The translations under genes were made by a program, and so were the position numbers. A stretch of 64,000 bases of DNA. Source: Monocercomonoides exilis. Lineage: Eukaryota; Preaxostyla; Oxymonadida; Polymastigidae. Positions 11,553-22,630 of this stretch are shown here, in pieces. Location: assembly GCA_001643675.2 (NCBI GenBank), contig LSRY02000024.1, positions 932,001 through 996,000 on the forward strand, in the 5' to 3' direction. The notes beneath the pieces were generated by a model. The model saw only the letters and a list, made by a program, of their open reading frames with translations, searched no databases and was not told where the DNA came from. The number at the start of each line of letters is the position of its first letter. The stretch's first letter is position 1.

Positions 11553-12725
11553 ATGGGCCAAGATTATTATGAAATACTTGGTGTGTCTCGAAGCGCAAGC
11601 GAAGAAGAGATTAAAAAGGCTTACAAGAAACAAGCTTTAAAATGGCATCCTGGTTTGATTTTTCATTTTTCACCATGAAAATGCAATTTATTTCCGATGC
11701 AAATAAATTTTGTGATATATTTGTTGTATTTTTAACTTATTTGAAACGAAGATCGAAATCGTGATAATAAAGAAAAAGCAACAGAAATGTTTAAGAAAAT
11801 TGGAGAAGCGTATGATGTTCTTAGCGACCCAAAAAAGAAACAAATATATGACCAATTTGGAGAAGATGGTTTGAAGGGAACTAGCTCTGATGATTCTGGG
11901 CCTGGATTTCCAGGAGGCTTTGGCCCAGGTGGTCCAAGAATTGTTTTCACAACTTCAGGAATGCCTCGAGGTGGAGCTGGATTTATGTTTCGGGATCCAT
12001 TTGAAATGTTTGCAGAAATGTTTGGAGGAGATGCTGGCATGTTTACAACAGCAACAGATCCTTTTAGCGGAGGGTTCTCATCTTCATTTAGCTCATCTTC
12101 AGGAAGATCTGGAGGAGCTCGCTCTTCTGCGTCAAGTTCTTCGTCCAGATCAAGAGTGAGAACCACTTCTACACCTGTGCAAGATCCTCCTGTAATTCAT
12201 GAACTTCCCATTTCACTTGATGATTTGTTCACTGGATGCACAAAGAAAATGAGAATTGAGCGAAACGTGACAGATGAAAGCGGAAGAACGCAAAAAGAAG
12301 CTCGAGTTGTGCAGATAGATATTAAACCAGGATACAAAGCAGGAACAAAGATAACATTTGAAAAGTATGGAGATGAAAAGCCCGGGACCATTCCATCAGA
12401 TATTGTGTTTGTTATCAAAGAAAAGCCACATTCGACGTTTGTGCGAGACGGAAACGATCTCCATTGCAAGCAAACAATTCCGCTTTCAATGGCACTGTGC
12501 GGCTTCGAATTGCCTCTGCCATTTCTTGCTGGGGGAACTCGCACAGTGCGATCAGCCGGAGTTGTTAGGCCGGGGCAGAAAATTGTGCTTCATGAAGGCG
12601 GAATGCCTATTTCGAAAGAGCCGGGAAGATACGGAGATTTGATTGTAGAATTTGATGTCCGATTCCCAACACAACTTAGCACGGACGAAAAGCGACAATT
12701 GTCCATGTTGCTTTCTGGGAAGTAG
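11553..12725 (+). CDS. Type II DnaJ/Hsp40 co-chaperone (DNAJB/Sis1-like)
   Basis: Exons 11553-11652 and 11752-12725 give 357 aa. The J domain (residues 1-70, starting [18 protein letters not shown]) stimulates Hsp70 ATPase activity. Its HPD motif exists only after splicing: the 99-nt intron (donor GTTTGA) interrupts the Asp codon. A Gly/Phe-rich region and a Ser-rich stretch (about 80-150) follow, then the two C-terminal substrate-binding beta domains ([18 protein letters not shown], ending [10 protein letters not shown]). There is no CxxCxGxG zinc finger, which makes it type II, and no signal peptide or KDEL, so it should be cytosolic or nuclear. The in-frame ATG at 11481 would add 24 hydrophobic residues. 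I prefer 11553 because the family starts MGxDYYxxLG. Length is typical. Confidence 0.93.
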
Positions 12726-13361
12726 ACTTTAGAATTAAACATTGCATATGAAAGCTATCACAGTACAGACTATGATTCATTGCCAATTATTTCTTTGTTA
12801 GACATTTCAACACACGCTTTTTATTTTTTAATGGAAAAAAATTTTTGGATTTCCAGGCATCATTTCTTTGGTCAAAATATATCTTTGAATATTCACAAAA
12901 TCTTTCGTTATTGCTCAATTTATTTTTTCTTGAAGTTTCAAAATGAAGAGCAATCAAATTTCTTTTGCATTCATAATAAAATTCAAAAATTAAGAAATAT
13001 ATTTGAAAATGTTGCGTGGAACAAAATTCATAAAGCAAAAAATTCTGTTTCAGATATTCTCATGTTGATTTATTTTTGATGCATAATGAAGTTTTTGCAT
13101 TTTCTTTTTCAAATAAATAAAAAGCATAAAAAAGAATATTATAAAAATACAAATCGATTATATTTAATTAAATCCAAAATTTACAAAAGACAATACAATT
13201 GATAAAATGATCGTTTTGCTCTTGATGATAATAAATATTTGCATATTGAATGGTAATTTTTTCTTTGTGTCTCACTTGATCACTTGCTGGATACAAACAT
13301 AAAAAATCTTTTGCTTAAAAAATGTTTTTGGATGAAAGACGAAATTCTAATTGTTATGTTT
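12726..13361. other. Convergent intergenic region
   Basis: AT-rich 3' flank shared by the DnaJ gene (plus) and the NADAR gene (minus). No gene is supported. Positions 12980-13045 weakly resemble 2690-2755 upstream of the cyclase gene (shared block ending cataaagcaaaaa), possibly an old dispersed repeat. Confidence 0.4.
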
Positions 13362-13973
13362 CTAACTTTTTGAACTTTCTTTTAATTGTTCAAAAAACGT
13401 GTCTCTAACAGCCATTATCGCGAAACCGAGAACATTTTCACCTTTCCATTCATGAGGATTTGTTGCCTTTGGATTTGAAGCAGCCATTTTTATCCCCCAT
13501 ATTGCATCTAGCGGAGAAGCTTCCACTATAATTGAGGATTTTGTTTCCATTAATAATGCTTTTAATTCAGGATGCTGACTGAATTTGTGCAAATTCCCTT
13601 GGTACACTATGTCAAATTTTTTTTGTTCCCACACTGTTCCATTGAAATTTTTAACACCTCTCCCTAATTCCTTAGCTTTTCGTGGAGTAGATGCCTTCAA
13701 AATATTTTGTAAAGAAACATCATCATTGAATAATCGAGCCTTTTCAGCCATCATCCAATGCTCTGCAGTGTTATATCTAATGGAATCAACCACGAATGGT
13801 GATGTGAACCATTGGGCAAAAATACCATATGGATCTTCGCTTTCTTTCCAAAAGAAAATATATGAAAATTCTTGACCTTTGTCGCATCTTTCAATGAGTT
13901 CATGAACATTTCTTGGAGAAAGAGTTGAAGATATAGATGAACTTGTTGAAGGAACAGAACTTGGTGTTGCCAT
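13362..13973 (-). CDS. NADAR/YbiA-family N-glycosidase-like protein
   Basis: Single exon, 203 aa, stop TAG. After a short Ser/Thr-rich leader, residues about 35-195 form one NADAR domain (formerly DUF1768): FSYIFFWKE, a Trp-Phe-Ser/Thr-Pro region (FAQWFTSPFVVD), YNTAEHWMMAEKARLF, and the C-terminal ATNPHEWKGENVLGFAIMAV. Bacterial YbiA-like members hydrolyse N-glycosidic bonds in reactive riboflavin intermediates. Other members remove ADP-ribose from guanine in nucleic acids. Which activity applies here cannot be read from the sequence. The Glu and Trp of the EHWMMAEKA helix, expected in the active site, are present. There is no targeting signal. It lies tail to tail with the DnaJ gene and divergent from the beta-helix gene starting at 14153. 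Confidence 0.9.
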   Translation of the reverse strand: MATPSSVPSTSSSISSTLSPRNVHELIERCDKGQEFSYIFFWKESEDPYGIFAQWFTSPFVVDSIRYNTAEHWMMAEKARLFNDDVSLQNILKASTPRKAKELGRGVKNFNGTVWEQKKFDIVYQGNLHKFSQHPELKALLMETKSSIIVEASPLDAIWGIKMAASNPKATNPHEWKGENVLGFAIMAVRDTFFEQLKESSKS

Positions 13974-14152
13974 TTCACAAAAGAATTATAAATAAATAAT
14001 TTTATTTTTTTATTACAAAAGATTTCGAAAATTTTACAAAAACTGTTAAAAAATGTTTATATCTCAAATGGGATAGAATGCTTGATTATTTGTGTTTTCT
14101 TGAAATTGAACATTTTATGATGGGCATGATTATTGGTGTTTTTGATTTATGA

Positions 14153-17100
14153 ATGCAATGCTGGATTTTTTTTGTGATTATTTCGTTGAGTGAGTGCCAG
14201 TACAATCGCCAAATTTTTGTTGATTCTGTAAAAGGAAAAGATGAAGACGATTGCTGGGAAGGAAAAGAATCAAATCCTTGTAAAACGCTAAATAAGGCTG
14301 TTGATGGATTAGATAGCGATACAAGCATAAACATTATTGAGTCAATAGATAATCTCGAATTTGTTAATATTGAAACAGAAAAATGGACAAATTTCATGAT
14401 TTGTTCAAAATCAAACAAAATGATAATTTCCACAAAGCAAACAAATATTGAAATTTTACTCGCATTTACCAACATAAATACGTTTGGTTTTTCCAATTAC
14501 GATAATTTACTTTTAAAACTTCAATTTGACTCTTTATTTCAATTATAAAGGTTTTCTTTGGAAAATTTAACTTTTGAATGCATTGCACACAGTATCCTTA
14601 AGATTTCAAATTGCAAGGATGTATCTTTGATTTCTATTACAATTAAGAATCCTTTGAACACATGTTTGCTTTGTTATCTGGGTTATCAAGTCATATAATT
14701 TTCATTTTCTTTACATATTTTCCAGCTGAATTGACACCGATCAGAATCGATACCTCAACAATATTAAAGGCATCATTATCTTTTGAAAACGAACAAGCGG
14801 ATAAAAGTTATCAAAAAAAGTATTATCTATCAGTTGTAAATAGCGCAATAAGAGAATTGTCGCAGGCTACGAGAAACATGTATATTTCAATTTCATTCCC
14901 ACTAATGCATACCTCATCAATCAGTGATGTAACAATTAAAGATATGTGGATAGATGCAACAGGAATACAACGTTCTCCTTTAGAATTTTTATCTTCTGAT
15001 TTAAAACTTCATCAAGTGAAAATCAAAAAATTCGATGGGCAAATCATTGCCATGCAGAACGGTTCACTTGAATGTATCGGATGCATCATAAACGAGGACC
15101 TAAATGGGAACATATGCGAAGAAGAAAGCCAACGAAGAATCAACGAAGCGACACTTTTCTCTTCAGATGCTCCGGACAATACTCTGTCTGAAACTACACC
15201 CTCTGAATCGTACTTGATATTCATCGAAGGAGTAAGTAATCTTCTTGTTGCAGACTCTTCATTTTCTGTCCTGACTGAGTTTATTTCCAGAGAAGGAGAA
15301 ATACACATACCAAAAGTCTTTAATCTGAACACAAGAAATGAAAGGTGCAACGGACTGGAAGTGAGAACAAATAAACCAATCAGCTTCGAGCGATGCACAT
15401 TTAAGCATGTGAAGACGAACTCAGTTACAGATGCAGTACCCACAAACAAACAGCTTGTTTCAGAATTAGCTGGACTTTTTATTCATATTGTGGATATCAA
15501 TGAATATTCTGATGTGACAATTGCAGGATGCACTTTTGAAGGAATTTTAAACACAACTTTTCCTTCCTTTTCTGAAAATAAGGAAGAAGAAGAAGAAATT
15601 TATTGCCACCGAAGAGATGCTGATTCGAGAAATGCAATTGAAGAGGAAGAGTCAACAACTCAAACATTTGATTGCACAACATCTTCTTCTTCTTCTTCTT
15701 CTTCTTCCATGTCATCGATTAAACAACATAAAATGGCTTCAACAGAATGAACCACCGATTTTCTTCTTTCGACCAACTTGGAAAACAGCAGAAATTTTCG
15801 ATGCTACAATCCTTTCATTTTTATTCACCATGCAAGAAGTATCACAATCAAAGAATCTGCGAAACAAAATGAAAACACAACGATGAAGGAAGCTTTCAAT
15901 AATGCGCCGTCATTATCTCAGCAATCAACCGCACTCTGTTCTGATTCTGATCAACATGAGCATTGCAAATCAAAGAATCCCACTGAATGCAACGAGAATA
16001 ACGCAAAAAGAACAGAAGTAGATGAACTAGGAGACGGGAACAAGGTTGTTTGCAAGAGTGTATTCAAAAACCACATATGCTTTCCTGTTGGGAAGATGAA
16101 CGACAACACGCAGTGTTCTTCTTCTGCATTGTACATAATAAACTTGCTGAATGTCTCGATATACAATACAACATTCACCAACATTGTTTCTGTTGATGGA
16201 AGCTGTCTTGCATTCCTTCTCAATCAAAGCGGCAACGTTACACTGAGAGAAGTGGAGTTCAGCTCATGCGCATCGATCACTGAAGAAGAAGCATCAGAAA
16301 TGGAGAGCATTGCAGCTGCGAAATTTAGAGATAACTATTTTAAAGTCCATTTTGATGCGCAAACAGAGAAAGTCATTAAAAGAAAACTTCAACGCGACAA
16401 GAAACAGCAAAAGGAGGCTAAGCGCCAAACGTCCAATGCTAAAGCGAAGCGCAATAGAACCTCAAATCCGCTCACACGAGTTGGAGGAGCTGTGTCCTTT
16501 GTGAATGATACGCGCGATAACACTTACGTCTCAGTGACCAGCGCCATGATGAAGAGCTGTGTGTTCTGCAACTGCCACAGCTCGACTGCTGGTGGTGCGT
16601 TGTACGTGGAGAGAAAGCTGACAGCAACGGATTGCTTGTTTTATGGCTGTTCTGTTGCCAAAAATGGACATGGGTCATCCATGTTCATATACTCTGTGAG
16701 TGAAGCAGTGGTATTTGCTGGTGGAATATTTGACGGTTTGAGCAGACAGGACGACTTGCACAAAATGAACGGAATGCAAAACGAGAATGAAGTTGGATTT
16801 TTGAGGAGACATTTTGCAAACAGAAAGAATCAAAGGGAAACAGAAATAACTTACCTTGACATTTTGAGAGAAATGATTTTTAAGAGTATTTCACCTGGCA
16901 ACACTCATGCTTTGATGCATGGTGATTCAGCAGTCAAGAAATCTGCTTCATCGTCTGTTCGTCCATTGCATTCTTCTGAGCCTGTTATTTCTCAATCGCC
17001 TGCTGTTTGGATTACTGGCTCGCTCAGAGTTCAGCTTTTGGGAAGAATAAGAGGAGCTCTTTCATCGAAACAGTCTTCCTCTCTTTCTGCTTCTTCACAA

Positions 17101-19794
17101 CATTCTTCTGCTCTTCTGGCTGAAACTATTCCTCTTTCATTCCGCAACATTTTCACAAACTCAAACGAAGGCGGTGCAATGCACGTGGAAAGCTCCAATG
17201 TGGCCATTTCAAATGTGGATTTTTCGCGAACATCATCTCTTTGCGGAGGAGCTGTTTATATTGATGCGAGTGCCGGAACATTCAGCACGCTTGATGTTGC
17301 ATTCAAAGACTGCAGTGCTTCATTTCGGGGAGGTGCGCTGTTCATTGAGAGAAAAGTGAAACATTCAGACGAGACAGGAGAAACAGAAGGGAAGTTAGGG
17401 CAGAGCAGAGCAAATGCGAATGAAAACTATCACATTTTATTGAATGCAACGACAATCACCCAATGCGATGCAGTTGAAGGAGGAGGCATTTTCCTGCTGT
17501 TCAGTGAAGACGAAAAGATGAATAGGAATGAAGAATACAACCGAAAGAAAAGTGATGAAAATTCAAAATCTTTTCTCATCCCCAGAAATGAGCGCTTTTC
17601 TTCTTCTTCCTTGTTATCTTCTGCAGGTGACGAGGTTGAAAGTTTCGTCACATTTCAGGATCTTTTGGTGAAGAGCTGCAAGTCCCTTTTCGGTGGAGGA
17701 GCATTTGTGGCGATCACCCACCAAATAACAGACTATTTGCCACAGGGCAGTCTGCTTCTGAAGATTGTCAGGAGTTCAATTGAATTCAACATTGCAAACA
17801 GATACGGTGGTGGGATGGTTGTGGAAGTGGCTGACTCGTGGTTTGTGGGAGCGAGAAGTGGAAGCGAAGGAGAAAGAGAAGGAGACAGTAGAAGGGAAAG
17901 GGAAATGATTGAGGCTGATGCATTTTCAGATTCGAAAAGTGAAGACATTAGTTGGATGGTCAAGAAGAAAATGTCAAGCAACAACAAGGAAATACCGATT
18001 GACGGAATTTCTTCATTAGCAACACAATCAACAAATGCTTCTCAATCTTCTATTTCTTCGTCATCGAGCACTTCATTTCAAAACACCTTTTTATGTTATT
18101 TAGCTTTACCTTTTCAGGCGCTTAGACATGCACTTCAATTGTCTCGTATTATTTCTTTGATGCCCCACTCACGTTTACTTCTGTCTGCTGACTCTTCTTC
18201 ATCACTCAGATCTCGCACTCTTCAAATTAGTTCCAATCCGCCAATTAAACACTTAAAAGAAGCCCCAGCAGAAGATAACATTGATTCACTGATATTTATA
18301 CTCAACACAAATTTTGATTCGAATCGCTGTCCTGTTCGTTCGTCTCCTTCATCATCATCTTCCTCTTCTTCCTCTTCAGTTGGAGTTGATTCTGCATTGA
18401 ATTCTCATTCTCTCTCTTCTTTTTCATACGTTGTCAATCCACTTATCTATGAAAACGCGTCTTGTGGTGGTGCTCTTGTTCTTGTTGGCATGGAGAACAT
18501 CACAAAAAGATCCGATTCTGCTGGCAAGCTGCATATTTATGTGAAGAATGGCTCCTTCCTGGCAAACAACAACGGAGCATTTCGTGTGGAGAAGGGAGGG
18601 AAAATACTGTTCAACGACTCGATATTCGAAAATGACACGCACATTTTCGCGACGATACGAACGCCGCTGACTGGAGCTTGTTCGAAGAGTCTGGTGAAAG
18701 TGTGGTTGTCATCTGCAAACAATTACGACAGGCAAATCAATAGAAAGAACGAAAGAGTTGATTTGAGTGGGAGTCATAGCGATGACTCCTTTGCTGAAAA
18801 TGAAGCAGACAGATATTCGTCTTTCCATTCGCAGCATCTTTCTGAAGCGCATTCAGACCAGTTTCTAATGTGCGACACTTTTTGCTTGTCTGACATTAAC
18901 ACAGATGCAGATTTGCACAGCCCCTATTCAAATTCATTGAATCCTGCCATTTTGCCAAGAAGGCCAATTCAATTCGCATCTTCTTCTTTTTCTTCTTTTC
19001 ATTCATCGCACCAAAATCCTGCCATTTCACAGTCAAACTCCAAACTTCTCAGATGTGGTGCTCCTCCGCCATTCAATCTTAGCTGCAACATTTCATCAAT
19101 TGAGCTCTCTTCATTTCCCAATCTGCCGCCTCTTTCTGTGCGCGGCAGCAATTTGTCTCCGATTGCGCCTGTGTTGGCGTTGTCCTCGGTCAATGCCCAT
19201 CCTCCTTCATATCTGATTAACTTCAACGAAATAGATGAAAGGCACGGCGGCAAAAGTAATTCAAATGGAAAAACAGAGCTAGACTCTTCTATCTCATTCT
19301 CCAAAACTTCAGCTACGAGAAAGGGGCTGAGGCAGGTTACGAAACATGGAAGAATTGCTTCAAACTCGATGCTTCAGTTCACTTCTGCTTTTTCAAATGC
19401 TACACAAAATGAACCTTCAGTCAATTTTGTGTTTAGTGAGGTTTACTTTGACGTAGATCCGAGTGACACACGAGAGATATATCTATTTACAGATTCGTCT
19501 TTTTCTTTCACTGATGTCGATGAGAAGCTGTTTCCCGCATTGTATCTGCATGTGTCGTGTGATCAAGGGATGACCTGGTCAGAGGAAGTGATGGAGATAC
19601 ACATTGTGGGGATTCTGTAGGCAGACGGGAAGAAGACAGTTGCTGCTGTTGCAGTCTCAGTGTCTGTGTTTTTTTTGTATGTGATATCAAGTGCAGTGGT
19701 GGTGATTGTGTGCAGAAACAAGCATTTTGTGTGGAAGCAGAAAGGGAAAAAACAGAGAGAGCCGAAATCGAAGGAGACGAACAAGAATAAATGA
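14153..19794 (+). pseudogene. Beta-helix surface protein with C-terminal membrane anchor, two in-frame stops
   Basis: Exons 14153-14481, 14551-14663 and 14726 onward (introns of 69 and 62 nt, donors GTTTGG and GTTTGC) encode a signal peptide (MQCWIFFVIISLSEC), the family entry motif (IFVDSVKGKD, then NPCKTLNKAV) and a long Ser-rich parallel beta-helix ectodomain with GGAVYI and GGGAFVAI turns. The frame is closed by TGA at 15748-15750. The same frame continues to TAG at 19618-19620. It then reads through a clear transmembrane helix (TVAAVAVSVSVFFLYV) and a short basic tail to TGA at 19792-19794. About 1.83 kaa would result without the two stops. No intron removes them. A pseudogene formed by point mutation is the simplest reading; sequencing error or stop readthrough (soluble versus anchored form) are alternatives. 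No kinase domain follows. The function is unknown; adhesion or sensing is a family-level guess. Confidence 0.7.
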
Positions 19795-19952
19795 TAATAC
19801 CTTCAGCTGATCACTGGCATCGGAAAGAACGATGTTGGAATTATGTTGGGAGACATGTACGTGGAGTGATTGAACTGATACGTTGCAATGAAGGAAAATG
19901 TGAACTGTCAATATTAAAGGAGGATAAATATTTGAGTGCTCATTTTTAATTA

Positions 19953-21958
19953 GGGTTATTATTTTATCTTGACCCTTTTTCTTTATTCTGACCCAAAAAA
20001 ATGAAGTGTGAAAAGTTCAAAAAATAACTTCATTAAAAGAAAACAAAATCAGAATTAATTCTTCTGATAACTTTTCTTTTTCCTTCACCTCGATTTAATG
20101 CATTATCTTTCTTTTCTTCATCAGAATCATCGTTTTTCACATGAAGAAATCTTCTTTTTATTTTTTTCTTTTCATCCACAACAGTCTTCACTTCATCTTT
20201 CTCCTTTTCATCCATTTCATTTTTCCTTTCAATATTCATTTTCAAATGATTTTCCCATTTCTCTAAAAGATTTTCGTCGGTTATCACTTTTCCATAAAAG
20301 TTGAATCTATTTCTTCGGGATGGAAGAGGGTAAATTGAAGATTCGGGCAGTTTCAAAAGAACTGGCCCAGAAGTATTGTGCAGAACACCACTGCAGACGA
20401 AAGCTTTCTGAATTACAGAAGGAGATAATGCAGTGTGGATGGCTTGAGGCAGAACGTCGGAAATTGCAGCTCGTTTGGAGGAAGATGAAGAGGATGATGG
20501 AGCCTCAAATCTGTTTGTCAGTTCAGATTTGAAAACAGCAAACACTCCTCTGTCCAGTGTTTGACAGAGGTGTGTGCTGTGTGGCACGAAGGTTAAAACG
20601 TCGACTTGTTGTTTTTGGAATTCTCGCCAGATCGATGGATCTGCGCGAGATGCATGCGAGTCAAGAAGGAGAAGAATGTGTTCATTTTCAAGTGACATGC
20701 GCTTTCTTCTTTCGATGATGGATGGAAGAAGAATGGTGAGAGCATACCTTTCAAAGCACTCGTTATCCATCCAGCCGCTTCCATTTGCCCATATCTCAAG
20801 CGTAGGAGATAATAGGCTTTTCAGCTCATCTGGTAGCTTTGCACTTGGCCATAGAATAATAGAAGGAAAGACATATCCGTCCGCTGCAACAGCTGCCACG
20901 AATGTAGAATTGATCATTCTTGGTGGTTCTTTGGTGAAACCTGCTTTTGTGTCTGTAGTATGTACAACAAGCTGTTTTGAGTCTGTGGGAACGCGCGTTG
21001 AAGATTCGTCAATGTTTATAATTAAAGCTGGATTGTAATGGTATTTTTCGTGCAGCTCGTCGAGTGTTTTGTACCAGGGTTTCAAAACACTTCTGCACGA
21101 AACAGCAAGTCTGTTAATGTCCAGATTCTTCGGCGTTCCAGTCTTCAGCTCCTGATGCCGCTTGACAAAGCCATACGTAGCAGACATTGAAACTTCGGTA
21201 AATGGAGCGTCTTCATCGTCGTTGTCGTTTATAATGTTTTCTATCTGAAAAGCAAATAATAAAAACATAAAAATAAAAATAAAGCAAACCAATTCTCTTG
21301 TTTTTTTTAACGTTAAACATGTTCCAGACTTTGCTTCAATATGAATAATATCTAAAACTCTTTGTTCCTTTTCGCCCACTACTGCTGTAGGTCTGCCAAT
21401 TTTTCCAACCAGCCTTCCTTTTCTGAGAGCTCTAACTGCATTTTTTATTCCAGTGCGACTAAATTCCTTAGAATTGATAGCATCAGTTATACGAACAACT
21501 CCATCAACAACGATGTGAGCCATTCGCTCCAGCCGACTGTTGTATTTTCTATACTTGCGCGAAGACATTGCTCTTTGCAGTTTTTTCTGCCCTTCTTTTA
21601 ATTTTATTTCTGTTGATATTTTCATTTTTTTTATAATATTTTTAAGATCATAATAATTTTTTATTTTTTTAATAGAAATGAAATGAAAAAAAATCGAAAA
21701 ATAACATTTTAAACAAACTAAAGGTTTTATGCCCCATGTAACCCTCCAATTCCACACAGAAGTTCAATGAAGGGGTTAAACCCCCCCCATCTCCCCCCCA
21801 TGCGAAATTGGGTTTGTTTCAAAATGTATTTATTTTTTTCAATTGAATTCATATATATACTTAAAAATCTTTTCAAATATGAAATTTTGGGAAAAGTTAA
21901 TGATTAATTAAAAAAGAAGGTCAAGATAAAAAAAAAGGTCGAGATAAAATTATAACCC
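19953..21958 (-). mobile_element. Pogo/Tc1-mariner-superfamily DNA transposon, apparently intact
   Basis: A 2006-bp element flanked by TA (19951-19952 and 21959-21960), the expected target duplication. The terminal inverted repeats are about 41 bp and imperfect: left starts GGGTTATTATTTTATC, right (inverted) GGGTTATAATTTTATC. Each end carries two copies of a TTATCTTGACC-like box in direct repeat, which looks like a double transposase-binding site. It holds one transposase gene with an uninterrupted frame. It sits about 150 bp downstream of the beta-helix gene end. Confidence 0.88.
20033..21625 (-). CDS. DDE_1 (pogo-type) transposase
   Basis: About 515 aa if started at 21625 (MKISTEIKLKEGQ); the frame is open further up to 21757, and MSSRKYRKY at 21568 is another possible start. 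The N-terminal basic helix-turn-helix region resembles psq/CENP-B-type DNA-binding domains. The catalytic triad is visible: IINIDESS, LLLLDSHAS and QTLDRGVF, with 35 residues between the second and third Asp (DD35D). A 45-nt intron at 21245-21289 (GTTTGC...TTTTCAG) is likely. It is a multiple of three without a stop, so the frame stays open even if unspliced. The tail is Lys/Glu-rich. Cut-and-paste transposition is the known role of the family. All catalytic residues are present and there are no stops, so it may be active. Confidence 0.88.
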   Translation of the reverse strand: MKISTEIKLKEGQKKLQRAMSSRKYRKYNSRLERMAHIVVDGVVRITDAINSKEFSRTGIKNAVRALRKGRLVGKIGRPTAVVGEKEQRVLDIIHIEAKSGTCLTLKKTRELVCFIFIFMFLLFAFQIENIINDNDDEDAPFTEVSMSATYGFVKRHQELKTGTPKNLDINRLAVSCRSVLKPWYKTLDELHEKYHYNPALIINIDESSTRVPTDSKQLVVHTTDTKAGFTKEPPRMINSTFVAAVAADGYVFPSIILWPSAKLPDELKSLLSPTLEIWANGSGWMDNECFERYALTILLPSIIERRKRMSLENEHILLLLDSHASRADPSIWREFQKQQVDVLTFVPHSTHLCQTLDRGVFAVFKSELTNRFEAPSSSSSSSKRAAISDVLPQAIHTALSPSVIQKAFVCSGVLHNTSGPVLLKLPESSIYPLPSRRNRFNFYGKVITDENLLEKWENHLKMNIERKNEMDEKEKDEVKTVVDEKKKIKRRFLHVKNDDSDEEKKDNALNRGEGKRKVIRRINSDFVFF

Positions 21959-21960
21959 TA

Positions 21961-22630
21961 TCTTTAACTTTTTATATGCAAAATTGAAGTTTTGTTGTTT
22001 ACGTTGAAAAGTCTTTATTAATCCAATTTTTCTTTCTTTCTTATATTTTTACGAATTTTTATAACCCTTCTTTGCTTAGGATATGTAATTTATTTGTTTT
22101 TCGATGATGCTTTTTCGCTTTGCTTTTTACAAAACTTTGAACAAATCATCGAAAATTCTTGCATATATTTTTATTTATCAGCACATTGACCTTTTAAAAT
22201 AGCACTATTACAAATAGTGTAATAGATAAATTTCGATATGACAGTTCTTTTTTTCAAAATTTCACTTTGTTTATTCTTCAATATCTTGCAAAAATCATCA
22301 AGATAAATAATGCCAACTTAATGGAAATGTTATTTTTGTCACAATCGATATACAAAAATCGTTAATATGAGAAACGTTAAACGAATAAGATTTCTCCAAT
22401 ATACTTTGAAGTTGTGCTATTTCTTAATCCTTATTTTTGTAGTATTTCAAAAAAAAATTAAAAAACAAAAAACATCCTCCTTCTTTCACTAATATTACAT
22501 GCGAAAATGATGCTTACTGAAATAAGTCTCAAAGCATTAAATGTATAAAAACTGACGTGCACAATGCAATTAATTTATACGTGCAATTTCGAAAAAAGAT
22601 AAAATAATAAGAATATTGGATATGCCATTG
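21961..22630. other. AT-rich spacer between transposable elements
   Basis: Extremely AT-rich DNA between the pogo element and the foldback repeat. I find no reading frame, RNA or repeat that I can support. Confidence 0.4.

Noticed and set aside
15695-15730. A 35-nt intron removing the in-frame TGA of the beta-helix gene
   Set aside because: The splice would put the downstream sequence in the wrong frame, and the donor does not fit GTTTG.
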